This document shows positions 28,463-38,676 of a stretch of 64,000 bases of DNA, in pieces; within the stretch, counting starts at the first letter, position 1, and each line of letters starts with the position of its first letter. Source of the stretch: Halomonas sp. SpR1 (lineage in GTDB: Bacteria; Pseudomonadota; Gammaproteobacteria; Pseudomonadales; Halomonadaceae); assembly GCF_031010175.1 (NCBI RefSeq), contig NZ_JAUAMB010000016.1, positions 48,957 to 112,956 on the forward strand, given 5' to 3'. The notes beneath the pieces were generated by a model. The model ran no database searches. It was not told the origin of the DNA and was given only the letters and a program-made list of their open reading frames with translations. A program made the position numbers and the translations under genes.

Positions 28463-31400
28463 TCACGCCGCCGCTACTTTTTGATTAAGGGTGCTAAGCA
28501 GGTTTTCGAGCTGCTGGAAGCGCTTGTCGACACTTTCCATTGGTAATTCAAACCGTAAGGTGTCAGATCCATCCAAACGGTAGTGCTTTGGAGACGTCTG
28601 AATCAGGTTCACCAGGGTTAACGGATCCACCTGGGTACTGCTATTAAACAGGACTCTACCGCGGTTTTCCCCAGCCTCGATCTTGCTGATGCCAAGCTGC
28701 TCAGCACGATGGCGAAGCTTGGTCTGGCGAATCAGGTTTTTCAACGGGTTGGGCAGCAAGCCAAAGCGGTCAATAAGCTCAACCTGTAACTCTTTAAGCT
28801 CGCTATCGCTCTGAGTGTTGGCTATCCGCTTGTACATCACCAGACGTTGCTGCACATCGTGAATATAATCACTCGGGATCAGCGCAGGCAGATTGAGGCT
28901 AATTTCCACGCCGGTATTGAAGGGAGCGTCGATATTGGGTGTTTTACCCGCCCGAATAGCCTTCACGGCTCGATCCAGCATCTCCATATAGAGGGTATAG
29001 CCGATGGTTTCCATCTGGCCGCTCTGCTCATCCCCCAGCAGTTCACCTGCGCCACGGATCTCCATATCGTGGCTGGCCAGGGTAAAGCCTGCACCTAGAT
29101 CATCCGACGCGCTGATCGCTTCCAGTCGCTTGATGGCATCACGGGTCATCGCTTTGGGCGGTGGCGTTAACAGGTAAGCGTAAGCCTGGTGGTGGCTGCG
29201 CCCAACCCGGCCCCGCAGTTGGTGCAGTTGAGCCAGGCCAAACTTGTCCGCGCGTTCGATAATGATGGTATTGGCGCTGGGCACATCAATGCCGGTTTCA
29301 ATAATGGTCGAACATACCAACACGTTAAAGCGCCGGTGGTAGAAGTCCGACATGATCCGCTCCAAGCTGCGCTCGGGGAGCTGGCCGTGGGCGACGGCTA
29401 CCCGTGCTTCGGGGATTAGCTCGCGGATCTTTTCGGCGCTGTTTTCAATGGTTTTGACTTCGTTGTGTAGCACATACACCTGCCCACCGCGCAGTATCTC
29501 ACGCAGCAGGGCTTCTTTAATGATGCTGGTGTCGTGCTGCTGGACAAAGGTTTTAACTGACAGGCGTCGAGCGGGCGGTGTGGCGATAATCGACAGATCG
29601 CGAATACCGCTCATGGCCATATTGAGTGTGCGCGGTATCGGGGTGGCGGTCAGCGTTAAAATATCGACTTCAGCGCGTAGCGTTTTGAGCTTCTCTTTTT
29701 GCGCTACACCAAAGCGGTGCTCCTCATCGATGATCAGTAGGCCCATTTTGGGCAGCTCAACGCTTTTTGAGAGCAGCTTATGGGTGCCAATGACGATATC
29801 GGTTTGGCCGCTCTTGATGCTCTCCAGCGTCTGAGTGACCTCTTTGCCGCTGGTAAAGCGGGAGATCAGGCCAATATTGACGGCGGTGTCGGCAAAACGG
29901 TCGCGGAAGTTCTCGAAGTGTTGGCGCGCCAGCAGGGTGGTGGGTACCAGCACCACCACTTGGCGGCCAGACTGCACGGCCAGAAACGCCGCGCGCATGG
30001 CGACTTCGGTTTTACCAAAGCCGACGTCACCACACACCACGCGATCCATGGGCTGCGGAGAGGTCATGTCACTGATGACCGCTTCAATCGCCGCGTGCTG
30101 GTCGGCGGTCTCCTCAAACGGGAAGTTGCTTGCAAAGCGAACATACTCTTCGCCAGGGGCCTCGTAGACCACTCCCTGCTGGGCTTCCCGGCGAGCGTAA
30201 ACGTCCAGCAGCTCTGCGGCGGTATCGCGGATTTTTTCGGCCGCTTTACGGCGGGCTTTTTCCCACTGATCCGAGCCGAGTTTATGCAGCGGGGCTAATT
30301 CGTCACCGGCACCGCTGTAGCGGGAGATCATATGCAGGCTGTCGACGGGTACATAAAGCTTGGCGCCATCCGCATAGGAAAGCGCCAGGAATTCATTCGC
30401 CTGGCCGCCGGCCTCCAGCGTTTCCAATCCCAAATAGCGGCCAACACCGTGGGCCTGGTGGACCACTGGAGCGCCTTCGCGAAGCTCCGACAGGTGGCGT
30501 ACCGCTAATTCATTATCATCAGTGGCTTTCTCGCGACGACGGCTTTGGCGCACCACGTCACCAAACAGCTCGGTTTCACTAATGACCGCAATGCTGGGAT
30601 TGTTTAGCCATAAGCCACTGTCGACCAAGCCTTCGGTAATCGCATAGGTGTGATCGCTAACGAGAAAATCGTGGAAACTGTCAGTATGCGGGAGGGGGAG
30701 CTTGAGGGGCGAAAGGATCTCTTCCAGCGCTTCTCGACGACCCCGCGACTCCGCCACAAACAACACTCGGGTTTGGGCGTGGGAGCTTAAAAAGGCCGAT
30801 ATTTCCGCCAATGGCTGCTTGGCTCGCGCATTGATAGAGAGCGTAGGCAGCGGCGCAGCTTCAGGCTGCTGTGCGTGGCGCTGCTCGCTATCCTCGGTGA
30901 GTTCAATGCGCGGGCGGGCTTTAATCGCCGAGAACACATCGTTGACCGGAAAAAACGCCCGGTGCGGAGGCAGCAGCGGGCGGGTTGGGTCAACGCCCAA
31001 ATTGACATAGCGTGCGTCGATCGACTGCCAGTGCTGCTCAGCCGCCTCAAAAACCCCAGGCAGTAACGCTACCCGGGTGTCGTCGGTTAGGTGGTCAAAT
31101 AGCGAAGCGGTCTGCTCGAAAAACAGCGGCAGGTAATGCTCAAGCCCCGGTGACGGAATGCCTTTTAGCGCGTCGTTGTAAAGCGGGCATTGGCGCGGGT
31201 CGACGTCAAACAGGGTCTCAAACTGCTCGCGAAAGCAGGCGATAGCGCTGCGGCTTAACGAGTATTCGTGAGCGGGGAGCAGTTCTAGCGATTCCAGTTT
31301 GTCAGTCGAGCGCTGGCTGCCAGGGTCGAAGTGGCGCAGGGTATCGATTTCATCATCAAACAGGTCGATGCGGATCGGTTCGTCCATGCCCATGGCAAAC

Positions 31401-31912
31401 AGGTCAATTAGCGCGCCGCGCATGGCGTATTCGCCGGGTTCGTAAACCGTTTCAACGGCGCGATAGCCCGCCCGGGAGAGCGACTCACGAAACGCTTCGC
31501 GATTTAAACGTTCACCGGTTTTGAGCGTCATTACCCTCCCGGCAATGTACTCAACCGGAGGCAGGCGCTGCATCAGTGTGTTGATCGGCACCAGCACAAT
31601 GCCGCGTACACCGTCTTGCAGTTGGCGCAGGGTGCGTAGCCGGGCTGAGACAATATCCTGATGGGGCGAAAAGCTATCGTAGGGCAGCGTTTCCCAGTCG
31701 GGGAAGGGCAGTACCGGTACGTCACTATAAAAATAGAGATCTTGTTCAAGACGCTGCGCGCTGGCGGTATTGGGAGTGATCACCAATAGTGGGGCGTGAA
31801 CAGCAACGCGTGAGAGTGCCAGCGCAGTCGCGCTACCCGTCGGCGATGTCCAATAGAGCGTATCGCGAGTCCCTTGGGGCTGGGGCGGTTCGAGCAGAGA
31901 GAATGTCGGCAT
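28463..31912 (-). CDS. mfd: transcription-repair coupling factor
   Basis: An 1149-residue ATP-dependent DNA translocase, essentially the length of E. coli Mfd. It removes stalled RNA polymerase and recruits UvrA. Helicase motifs are visible: GDVGFGKTEVAMRAA (Walker A), LLIIDEEHRFGV (DEEH) and LTATPIPRTL. The HQAHGVGRYLGLETLE stretch is the RNA-polymerase-interacting domain. I start at the Met of MPTFSLLEPP (31912) on family length; the frame is open to 31963. It is divergent from the GAPDH-like gene. Confidence 0.96.
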   Translation of the reverse strand: MPTFSLLEPPQPQGTRDTLYWTSPTGSATALALSRVAVHAPLLVITPNTASAQRLEQDLYFYSDVPVLPFPDWETLPYDSFSPHQDIVSARLRTLRQLQDGVRGIVLVPINTLMQRLPPVEYIAGRVMTLKTGERLNREAFRESLSRAGYRAVETVYEPGEYAMRGALIDLFAMGMDEPIRIDLFDDEIDTLRHFDPGSQRSTDKLESLELLPAHEYSLSRSAIACFREQFETLFDVDPRQCPLYNDALKGIPSPGLEHYLPLFFEQTASLFDHLTDDTRVALLPGVFEAAEQHWQSIDARYVNLGVDPTRPLLPPHRAFFPVNDVFSAIKARPRIELTEDSEQRHAQQPEAAPLPTLSINARAKQPLAEISAFLSSHAQTRVLFVAESRGRREALEEILSPLKLPLPHTDSFHDFLVSDHTYAITEGLVDSGLWLNNPSIAVISETELFGDVVRQSRRREKATDDNELAVRHLSELREGAPVVHQAHGVGRYLGLETLEAGGQANEFLALSYADGAKLYVPVDSLHMISRYSGAGDELAPLHKLGSDQWEKARRKAAEKIRDTAAELLDVYARREAQQGVVYEAPGEEYVRFASNFPFEETADQHAAIEAVISDMTSPQPMDRVVCGDVGFGKTEVAMRAAFLAVQSGRQVVVLVPTTLLARQHFENFRDRFADTAVNIGLISRFTSGKEVTQTLESIKSGQTDIVIGTHKLLSKSVELPKMGLLIIDEEHRFGVAQKEKLKTLRAEVDILTLTATPIPRTLNMAMSGIRDLSIIATPPARRLSVKTFVQQHDTSIIKEALLREILRGGQVYVLHNEVKTIENSAEKIRELIPEARVAVAHGQLPERSLERIMSDFYHRRFNVLVCSTIIETGIDVPSANTIIIERADKFGLAQLHQLRGRVGRSHHQAYAYLLTPPPKAMTRDAIKRLEAISASDDLGAGFTLASHDMEIRGAGELLGDEQSGQMETIGYTLYMEMLDRAVKAIRAGKTPNIDAPFNTGVEISLNLPALIPSDYIHDVQQRLVMYKRIANTQSDSELKELQVELIDRFGLLPNPLKNLIRQTKLRHRAEQLGISKIEAGENRGRVLFNSSTQVDPLTLVNLIQTSPKHYRLDGSDTLRFELPMESVDKRFQQLENLLSTLNQKVAAA

Positions 31913-32131
31913 AAGCAAGATATCGTTTTGCGCTGAAACGGAAGAGAGATCATACACGATCACCGGTTTCAGTCAGAGTGCCGCGACTTAAGGTAGCGGG
32001 TTAATCTGTGCCGGAAGGCGTTTTGTAGTGAAATGGACATTTCTGTAATACCCCTACATGTTGTGCGACTATCCATTCATTGCGACCACTGCGCTTGCCC
32101 CGGATAATGCACTCTCCGTTCCCACTACCTG

Positions 32132-33598
32132 ATGAGGCCGCACGTGAGTCAGCAAGCGCTCGAAAACGTTTTTCAAGAATGGCAAGGCAACGAAGCCTTG
32201 GCGGAGCAGATGATCCCATTAGTAGGGCAGCTCTATCGTCAGAATAACGTCGTTGCCACCATGTTCGGACGTTCGCTTATTAAACGGTCGGTCATTCGCA
32301 TTCTGAAAGACCACCGCTTCGTGCGCAAAATAGAAGGGACTGAGCTCTCCGTTGAGGATACCTACCCTATCGTCAAGGGAATGGTCGCTTTGAACCTTGG
32401 CCCCGCCCATGTGGATGTGGGTAAGCTGGCGGTAATGTTCAAGAATCAGGGCGGTGGTGATGTCGACGCCTTCCTGCGTAAAGAGCTGCACGAAATTATT
32501 GATGGCTATCAGCCGGGTGCCAGTACTGGGGAGCCGCAAGATGTGGTGCTCTACGGTTTTGGCCGCATTGGCCGTTTGCTGGCCCGAGTGATGGTGGAGA
32601 AAGCGGGGGGCGGCAACCTGCTGCGCTTGCGCGCTATTGTGGTTCGCGGCCGCGGCGATGTGGCCAAAGACCTGGAAAAGCGTGCCAGCCTGCTGCGTCG
32701 TGATTCCGTACACGGGCCCTTCGATGGCACCATTATGGTTGATGCAGAGGCCCGCACGCTCACGGTCAACGGCAACGTTATTCAGGTGATTTACGCCGAT
32801 TCGCCCAGCGAAATTGATTACACCGAGTACGCTATCGATAACGCAGTGATTGTTGATAACACTGGTATCTGGCGTGATGAAGAGGGCCTGGGTCAGCACC
32901 TGAAGTGTAAAGGTGCTGCCAAAGCGCTGCTGACGGCGCCGGGCAAAGGCGATATCAAGAATATCGTTTATGGTATCAATCACGAGTCTATCGGTGACAA
33001 TGATCTTATTGTGTCCGCCGCCTCGTGTACCACCAACGCGATCGTGCCGGTGCTGAAAGTGCTTAACGATGAGTACGGGGTGGTCAATGGTCACGTAGAA
33101 ACCGTGCATGCTTATACCAATGACCAGAACCTGATCGATAACTACCATAAGGGCGATCGTCGTGGTCGCAGCGCGGCGCTGAATATGGTCTTGACCGAGA
33201 CGGGCGCAGCCAAGGCAGTATCAAAAGCGCTGCCTGAGCTTGAAGGTAAGCTGACTGGTAACGCTATTCGCGTGCCGATCCCCAACGTCTCCATGGCCAT
33301 TCTCAACCTGACCCTGGATAAAACGACTGATACCGTAGCGCTAAATGATTACCTGCGCCGGATGTCGATTGATTCTGCCTATCAGAAGCAAATTGATTTT
33401 GTAGACTCTGCAGAAGTGGTGTCGTCGGATTTCGTGGGTAACCGCCATGCGGGTATTGTTGATGCCAAAGCTACTATTGCCAACGGTCATCATGCGGTCA
33501 TTTATGTGTGGTATGACAACGAGTTTGGTTATAGCTGCCAGGTCGTACGTATTCTGCAGCAGATGTCCAACGTGCGGTTCTTAAAGCTGCCACGCTAA
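32132..33598 (+). CDS. gap: glyceraldehyde-3-phosphate dehydrogenase with N-terminal extension
   Basis: A 488-residue protein. Residues from about 130 on are a GAPDH: YGFGRIGRLLARV (NAD-binding), SAASCTTNAIVPVL (catalytic Cys), HAYTNDQNLIDNYHKGDRRG and WYDNEFGYSCQVV. The first ~125 residues are an extra helical domain not found in classical 330-residue enzymes. Pseudomonas has a long gap of this kind near mfd and nqr, as I recall, so the arrangement is probably conserved. An in-frame GTG at 32144 is an alternative start with GATGAGG before it. The preference for NAD or NADP and the direction of flux cannot be read. Confidence 0.9.
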   Translation: MRPHVSQQALENVFQEWQGNEALAEQMIPLVGQLYRQNNVVATMFGRSLIKRSVIRILKDHRFVRKIEGTELSVEDTYPIVKGMVALNLGPAHVDVGKLAVMFKNQGGGDVDAFLRKELHEIIDGYQPGASTGEPQDVVLYGFGRIGRLLARVMVEKAGGGNLLRLRAIVVRGRGDVAKDLEKRASLLRRDSVHGPFDGTIMVDAEARTLTVNGNVIQVIYADSPSEIDYTEYAIDNAVIVDNTGIWRDEEGLGQHLKCKGAAKALLTAPGKGDIKNIVYGINHESIGDNDLIVSAASCTTNAIVPVLKVLNDEYGVVNGHVETVHAYTNDQNLIDNYHKGDRRGRSAALNMVLTETGAAKAVSKALPELEGKLTGNAIRVPIPNVSMAILNLTLDKTTDTVALNDYLRRMSIDSAYQKQIDFVDSAEVVSSDFVGNRHAGIVDAKATIANGHHAVIYVWYDNEFGYSCQVVRILQQMSNVRFLKLPR

Positions 33599-33664
33599 TT
33601 CTCGCTAGTTAATAGCGTATTGAAAGCCCCGCCTACAAGCCTTTAGCAGCAAGCAAACGTTCAG

Positions 33665-33691
33665 CGCCACCTCCGGGTGGCGTTTTCTTTT
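33665..33691 (+). terminator. rho-independent terminator after gap
   Basis: CGCCACC and GGTGGCG form a 7-bp stem around TCCG, followed by TTTTCTTTT. Confidence 0.9.
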
Positions 33692-33746
33692 CCGTTTTCA
33701 AGCCTTTTATTAATGTCTATAGCACTTTTGATGGTCATCAGGGATG

Positions 33747-33775
33747 TGGTCATTGGACGCGCTTATCTTTATAAT
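33747..33775 (+). promoter_or_regulatory. candidate sigma-70 promoter of the nqr operon
   Basis: A perfect -10 box TATAAT (33770-33775) is preceded at 17 bases by TGGTCA, a 4/6 match to the -35 consensus. Transcription from here would give a leader of about 135 bases before nqrA. The rest of the 319-base gap between gap and nqrA shows only the gap terminator and no ORF I believe. Confidence 0.5.
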
Positions 33776-33917
33776 GCGAGGGATTTTTCGGGGTGGTTCA
33801 AGTGCAGCTTGGGCCGGACTGGTAACAATCTGAGCAGAACATAACAATTCGCTGAGCAGAAAATAAGCATTCGAACCCCATACCTTCGTATATCCGATCC
33901 AACAACTGGGCGAGACT

Positions 33918-35267
33918 ATGATCGAAGTCAAAAAAGGCCTGGATCTCCCCATCACGGGAGCGCCCGAGCAGCGTATTGAAGATGCGCGGTCTGTGCGCCA
34001 CGTGGCAATCCTGGGTACCGACTATGTTGGCATGAAGCCAACCATGGAAGTTCAGGAAGGGGATAAGGTCAAACTGGGCCAATTGCTCTTCACCGATAAG
34101 AAAATTGATGGTGTGCGCTATACAGCGCCCGCTGCCGGTGAAGTGCTTGCAATAAACCGTGGCGAAAAACGTCGTTTACTATCTGTCGTAATCAAAGTCG
34201 ATGAAACTGAGGAAGCGGTCGAATTCGCTGCTCACGATCGTAATGCCTTAGCGCAGCTTGAACGTCAGGTCGTGGTCGACCAACTGGTAGAGTCAGGACT
34301 CTGGACTGCTTTACGCACCCGTCCTTTCTCGCGCACACCGGCCATTGACAGCACTCCGGCCGATATTTTTGTAACCGCCGTGGATACTCATCCACTTAGC
34401 CCTGACCCTGCACTGATCATTAATGAACAGGCGCAGGCATTCGAGGATGGCCTCAAGGTGTTAGCGCGCCTAACCGAGGGCAACGTCTTCTTATGTACAG
34501 GCGAAAAGGCCTCAATTCCGGGTGGCGATGTGGACGGCGTAAAAGCCGAAAGCTTTGCAGGCCCTCATCCAGCCGGACTTGTCGGTACTCATATTCACTA
34601 CCTTTCACCGGTCGCACTGCATAAAAAAGTGTGGCATATCGGCTACCAGGACGTTATCGCGTTCGGTAAGTTGTTTGTAGAAGGGAAGCTGGATATGAGC
34701 CGGGTGGTTGCTATTGGCGGCCCGCGTGCTGAAAATCCGCGCCTGGTGCGTACACGCATCGGCGCCAGCACGGATGAACTCCTGGCAGGTGAAGTCATCA
34801 AACCCGATGACACCCGTGTTATCTCTGGTTCCGTATTTTCTGGTTTTGCCGCTGAAGGTACGTTGACTTACCTTGGGCGCTTCAGCAATCAACTAAGTTT
34901 GCTGGAAGAAGGCAATAAGCGCACGTTTATGGGTTGGCTCTCTCCGGGGGCTAATCGCCACTCAGTCTTGGGTATCTACATCTCCAAGATCAAAGGCCTG
35001 AGCAACTATGCGCCGACTACCTCAACCAATGGCTCCGAGCGTGCTATGGTGCCGGTAGGCGCATATGAAACGGTGATGCCGCTGGATATCATGCCGACTC
35101 AGCTATTGCGTTCGCTGATCGTGGGCGACATTGAGGTTGCCATGCAGCTTGGGTGTTTGGAGCTGGACGAAGAGGATCTGGCGCTGTGTACGTACGTTTG
35201 CCCCGGCAAATACGAATATGGCCCCATCCTGCGTGACAATCTCACCATGATCGAGAAAGAGGCCTGA
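33918..35267 (+). CDS. nqrA: Na+-translocating NADH:quinone reductase subunit A
   Basis: A 449-residue peripheral subunit of the sodium-pumping NADH:ubiquinone oxidoreductase. The N-terminus [17 protein letters not shown] is the family signature, and [17 protein letters not shown] near the C-terminus is also typical. NqrA has been linked to quinone binding. It is the first gene of an nqrABCDEF operon and its stop overlaps the nqrB start. The complex exports Na+, which suits a marine or halophilic host. Confidence 0.97.
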   Translation: MIEVKKGLDLPITGAPEQRIEDARSVRHVAILGTDYVGMKPTMEVQEGDKVKLGQLLFTDKKIDGVRYTAPAAGEVLAINRGEKRRLLSVVIKVDETEEAVEFAAHDRNALAQLERQVVVDQLVESGLWTALRTRPFSRTPAIDSTPADIFVTAVDTHPLSPDPALIINEQAQAFEDGLKVLARLTEGNVFLCTGEKASIPGGDVDGVKAESFAGPHPAGLVGTHIHYLSPVALHKKVWHIGYQDVIAFGKLFVEGKLDMSRVVAIGGPRAENPRLVRTRIGASTDELLAGEVIKPDDTRVISGSVFSGFAAEGTLTYLGRFSNQLSLLEEGNKRTFMGWLSPGANRHSVLGIYISKIKGLSNYAPTTSTNGSERAMVPVGAYETVMPLDIMPTQLLRSLIVGDIEVAMQLGCLELDEEDLALCTYVCPGKYEYGPILRDNLTMIEKEA

Positions 35268-36493
35268 TGATGGGTATTCAACAAACACTCCAAAATATCG
35301 AGCCGCATTTCCACAAAGGCGGAAAGTACGAAAAGTTCTATCCGCTGTTTGAAGCGGTGGATACGATTTTTTATACACCGCCGAGCGTGGCCAAGACCAC
35401 TGCTCACGTGCGTGACGGTATCGATCTGAAACGCATCATGATTACCGTTTGGCTATGTACCTTCCCAGCCATGTTGTTCGGTATGTGGAATGCAGGCTGG
35501 CAGGCAAACACCGCCATTGACGCAGGCTACGCTTCTATGGCTGGCTGGCGCGAAGCAATTATGATGACGTTGGCAGGTGGGCATGACCCAAGCAGTTTTT
35601 GGGCTAACTTTGTCCTCGGCGCTACTTACTTCCTGCCCATCTATCTGGTCACCTTTGTTATCGGTGGCTTCTGGGAAGTTCTGTTTGCAATCAAGCGTGG
35701 CCACGAAGTCAACGAAGGTTTCTTCGTTACCTCGGTGCTGTTTGCGCTGATTCTTCCGGCCACTATTCCGCTTTGGCAAGTGGCGCTGGGTATCACCTTC
35801 GGTGTGGTGATCGGTAAAGAGATATTTGGTGGCACGGGTAAGAACTTCTTGAACCCCGCGCTGACTGGCCGTGCATTTCTTTACTTCGCTTATCCGGCGC
35901 AAATTTCCGGTGATTCAGTATGGGTTGCTGCCGATGGTTACACCGGTGCCACGCCTCTCTCTATGGCGTTCCAGGACGGTATGTCTGCACTGACCGACGC
36001 CTTCAGCTGGTGGGATGCCTTCCTGGGCTTTATGCCAGGCTCTGTGGGCGAGGTCTCGACGCTGGCGATCTTTATCGGCGCTGCAGTGCTGCTGTGGACG
36101 GGAATTGCCTCCTGGCGAATCATGCTGGGGGTGTTCCTGGGCATGGTGGTGACCAGTACGCTGTTTAACCTGATCGGCTCTGATTCAAATCCCATGTTTG
36201 CCATGCCGTGGTACTGGCACTTGGTAATCGGTGGTTTCGCTTTTGGTATGGTATTCATGGCGACTGACCCTGTGTCAGCCTCAATGACCAACCAGGGCCG
36301 ACTGCTGTTTGGGGCGTTAATCGGTGTGATGACCGTCTTGATTCGCGTTGTGAACCCGGCTTTCCCGGAAGGCATCATGCTGGCGATTCTGTTCGCTAAC
36401 CTGTTTGCACCGCTGATTGACCATTTCTTCGTTCAGGCCAATATCAAGCGTCGCGTGAAGCGCACCGGCGTACCGGCCGAGGAGACTGCCTAA
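35267..36493 (+). CDS. nqrB: Na+-NQR subunit B, FMN-binding membrane subunit
   Basis: A 408-residue inner-membrane subunit with about ten helices. [14 protein letters not shown] carries the threonine to which FMN is attached covalently in this family. [20 protein letters not shown] and the N-terminal [20 protein letters not shown] are diagnostic. ATGATG overlaps the nqrA stop and its own stop overlaps nqrC, so translation is coupled through the operon. It forms most of the Na+ channel with NqrD and NqrE. Confidence 0.97.
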   Translation: MMGIQQTLQNIEPHFHKGGKYEKFYPLFEAVDTIFYTPPSVAKTTAHVRDGIDLKRIMITVWLCTFPAMLFGMWNAGWQANTAIDAGYASMAGWREAIMMTLAGGHDPSSFWANFVLGATYFLPIYLVTFVIGGFWEVLFAIKRGHEVNEGFFVTSVLFALILPATIPLWQVALGITFGVVIGKEIFGGTGKNFLNPALTGRAFLYFAYPAQISGDSVWVAADGYTGATPLSMAFQDGMSALTDAFSWWDAFLGFMPGSVGEVSTLAIFIGAAVLLWTGIASWRIMLGVFLGMVVTSTLFNLIGSDSNPMFAMPWYWHLVIGGFAFGMVFMATDPVSASMTNQGRLLFGALIGVMTVLIRVVNPAFPEGIMLAILFANLFAPLIDHFFVQANIKRRVKRTGVPAEETA

Positions 36494-37314
36494 TGGCACA
36501 AGGTAACAACTCCATCAAGAAAATCCTGATAGTGGCGTTCTCACTCTGTATTGTGTGCTCCGTCATTGTCTCGACAGCAGCGGTCGCTTTGCGACCCATG
36601 CAGCAGCTTAACCAGGAGCTCGATCGTAAAACTAATATCTTGAACGTTGCCAAGCTTTACGAACCAGGCATGGACGTTGAAAAGGTATTTAGCGAAGAGA
36701 TCACCGCTCGGGTCGTTGACCTGGATACGGGTGAATACTCTGACGAGTTTGATCCTGATACTTACGATAGTTTTGAGGCCGCTCGTGACCCCGCCTCGGG
36801 TCGCACGCTTTCAGGCGATCAGGACATTGCAGGTCTCTCGCGGGTTGAAAACTACGCCACAGTTTACCTGATTGGCGATGAAGACGACCCGGAACAGATC
36901 GTGCTACCGATTCGTGGTCAAGGACTTTGGGGCCTGATGCGTGGCTTCCTGGCTGTAGAAGGTGACGGCAATACGATCGTTAGTATCACCTACTACGAGC
37001 ACAGCGAAACACCTGGTCTAGGCGCTGAAGTTAACAACCCGCGCTGGCAAGCTCAGTGGGAAGGTAAGAAAATTTACGATGAAGAGGGCGACCTCTCACC
37101 GGAAATTCACCTGACCAAAGGTGGCGCCAGTAACGAATACGAAGTAGATGCGCTATCTGGCGCGACGCTAACCAGTAACGGCGTGACGAATATGCTGCAG
37201 TTCTGGCTAAGCGAAGAAGCATTCGGTCCCTATTTGGCTAAATTCCGTAGCGGTACTGAGCCGGAAGACGCCGAAGAGACCGATACCAACTTCGAAGACG
37301 TTGAGGGGGCCTGA
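36493..37314 (+). CDS. nqrC: Na+-NQR subunit C, FMN-binding
   Basis: A 273-residue subunit with one N-terminal membrane helix (about residues 10-32) and a periplasmic FMN-binding domain. [16 protein letters not shown] holds the covalently flavinylated threonine (SGATLTS). [20 protein letters not shown] and [20 protein letters not shown] are typical. An acidic C-terminal tail ([18 protein letters not shown]) is compatible with a halophilic proteome. Confidence 0.96.
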   Translation: MAQGNNSIKKILIVAFSLCIVCSVIVSTAAVALRPMQQLNQELDRKTNILNVAKLYEPGMDVEKVFSEEITARVVDLDTGEYSDEFDPDTYDSFEAARDPASGRTLSGDQDIAGLSRVENYATVYLIGDEDDPEQIVLPIRGQGLWGLMRGFLAVEGDGNTIVSITYYEHSETPGLGAEVNNPRWQAQWEGKKIYDEEGDLSPEIHLTKGGASNEYEVDALSGATLTSNGVTNMLQFWLSEEAFGPYLAKFRSGTEPEDAEETDTNFEDVEGA

Positions 37315-37316
37315 TC

Positions 37317-37985
37317 ATGGCGGACGTAAATGCAAAAGGCGTTTTAACGGCGCCGATTTTCCAAAATAACCCCATTGCGCTACAAATTCTGGGGATCTGT
37401 TCGGCACTGGCGGTAACCACCAGTATGAGCGTATCGCTCGTTATGGCGCTGGCGGTTATCTTTGTTAGTTCGTTATCGAATCTGTTCGTATCTTTGATCA
37501 GGAATCATATTCCTTCTTCGATCCGTATCATTGTGCAGATGACGATTATTGCCTCGCTGGTTATCGTGGTCGATCAGATCCTCAAAGCGTATGCCTATGA
37601 GATGTCCAAGCAGCTCTCGGTATTCGTTGGCCTGATCATTACCAACTGTATCGTCATGGGGCGTGCGGAAGGCTTTGCGATGTCCAATACGCCGGGCATT
37701 TCGTTTTTAGATGGTATCGGCAACGGTCTGGGCTACGGTTTTGTACTGATGGTAGTGGGCTTTGTGCGCGAGCTGCTGGGCTCGGGCAGCGTATTTGGGA
37801 TTACCATCTTCCAGACTATCCAAAACGGTGGTTGGTACGTTCCCAATGGCCTGCTGTTACTGCCACCTTCGGCGTTCTTCATTATTGGTCTGCTGATCTG
37901 GGTGCTGCGTTCCGTAAACCCTGAGCAGGTAGAAGATAATGAGTTCAAAATGAAGGAAAACACCAAGCCCAAGGAGGCCGTGTAA
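37317..37985 (+). CDS. nqrD: Na+-NQR subunit D
   Basis: A 222-residue membrane subunit with about six helices, related to RnfE and paired with NqrE. It holds part of the membrane-embedded 2Fe-2S/Na+ pathway. The N-terminal [20 protein letters not shown] and [20 protein letters not shown] are family marks. It begins 2 bases after nqrC. Confidence 0.96.
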   Translation: MADVNAKGVLTAPIFQNNPIALQILGICSALAVTTSMSVSLVMALAVIFVSSLSNLFVSLIRNHIPSSIRIIVQMTIIASLVIVVDQILKAYAYEMSKQLSVFVGLIITNCIVMGRAEGFAMSNTPGISFLDGIGNGLGYGFVLMVVGFVRELLGSGSVFGITIFQTIQNGGWYVPNGLLLLPPSAFFIIGLLIWVLRSVNPEQVEDNEFKMKENTKPKEAV

Positions 37986-37986
37986 C

Positions 37987-38604
37987 ATGGAACATTATCT
38001 GAGTCTTTTTGTTGCCTCGGTGTTTGTTGAAAACATGGCGCTGGCCTTCTTCCTGGGGATGTGTACTTTCTTGGCGGTGTCCAAAAAAGTCTCCTCAGCG
38101 ATTGGCCTGGGTATTGCGGTTATTGTGGTACTGACTGTCACCGTGCCGGTTAACAACCTTGTCTATACCTTCTTGCTACAGGAAGGCGCATTGACCTGGA
38201 CCGGTATCAGCGGTGCTGAGAATATTGACCTCTCATTCCTTGGGTTGCTCTCTTATATCGGTGTTATTGCTGCGCTGGTACAGATCATGGAGATGTTCCT
38301 TGATAAGTACGTGCCGACGCTCTACAACGCGCTAGGGGTGTTCCTGCCGTTGATTACCGTTAACTGCGCCATCCTTGGTGGCGTACTGTTTATGGTTGAG
38401 CGTAGCTATAACTTTGGCGAAGCCGTGGTCTATGGCTTTGGCGCGGGCACCGGTTGGGCGCTGGCCATTGCAGCTCTGGCAGGTATTCGTGAAAAGCTGA
38501 AGTACAGCGATGTGCCGGGTGGCCTACAAGGCCTGGGCATTACTTTCATCACCGTGGGGCTGATGTCGTTGGGCTTTATGTCCTTCTCGGGCATTCAGCT
38601 TTAA
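37987..38604 (+). CDS. nqrE: Na+-NQR subunit E
   Basis: A 205-residue membrane subunit with six helices, inverted in topology relative to NqrD and related to Rnf[21 protein letters not shown] and [14 protein letters not shown] contain the conserved cysteines that ligand an intramembrane 2Fe-2S cluster between NqrD and NqrE. An AAGGAGG ribosome site lies at the end of nqrD. Confidence 0.96.
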   Translation: MEHYLSLFVASVFVENMALAFFLGMCTFLAVSKKVSSAIGLGIAVIVVLTVTVPVNNLVYTFLLQEGALTWTGISGAENIDLSFLGLLSYIGVIAALVQIMEMFLDKYVPTLYNALGVFLPLITVNCAILGGVLFMVERSYNFGEAVVYGFGAGTGWALAIAALAGIREKLKYSDVPGGLQGLGITFITVGLMSLGFMSFSGIQL

Positions 38605-38616
38605 GCGCAGCCGGTT

Positions 38617-38647
38617 TTTCCCAGCGGTGCCAAACACCGCTGGGAAA
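38617..38647 (+). other. strong hairpin between nqrE and nqrF
   Basis: TTTCCCAGCGGTG and CACCGCTGGGAAA pair perfectly over 13 bp around a 5-base loop (CCAAA). It lies in the 72-base nqrE-nqrF gap, the only sizeable gap in the operon. It is followed by AAA rather than a T-run on this strand, so an mRNA processing or stability element is more likely than full termination. Confidence 0.7.
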
Positions 38648-38676
38648 TAGAAAACCTCCAGCAATAGGAAACCGAC

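Noticed and set aside
32219..33148. 309-codon ORF antisense to gap
   Set aside because: It is a shadow frame of the strongly supported GAPDH gene with His- and Thr-rich composition typical of antisense reading.
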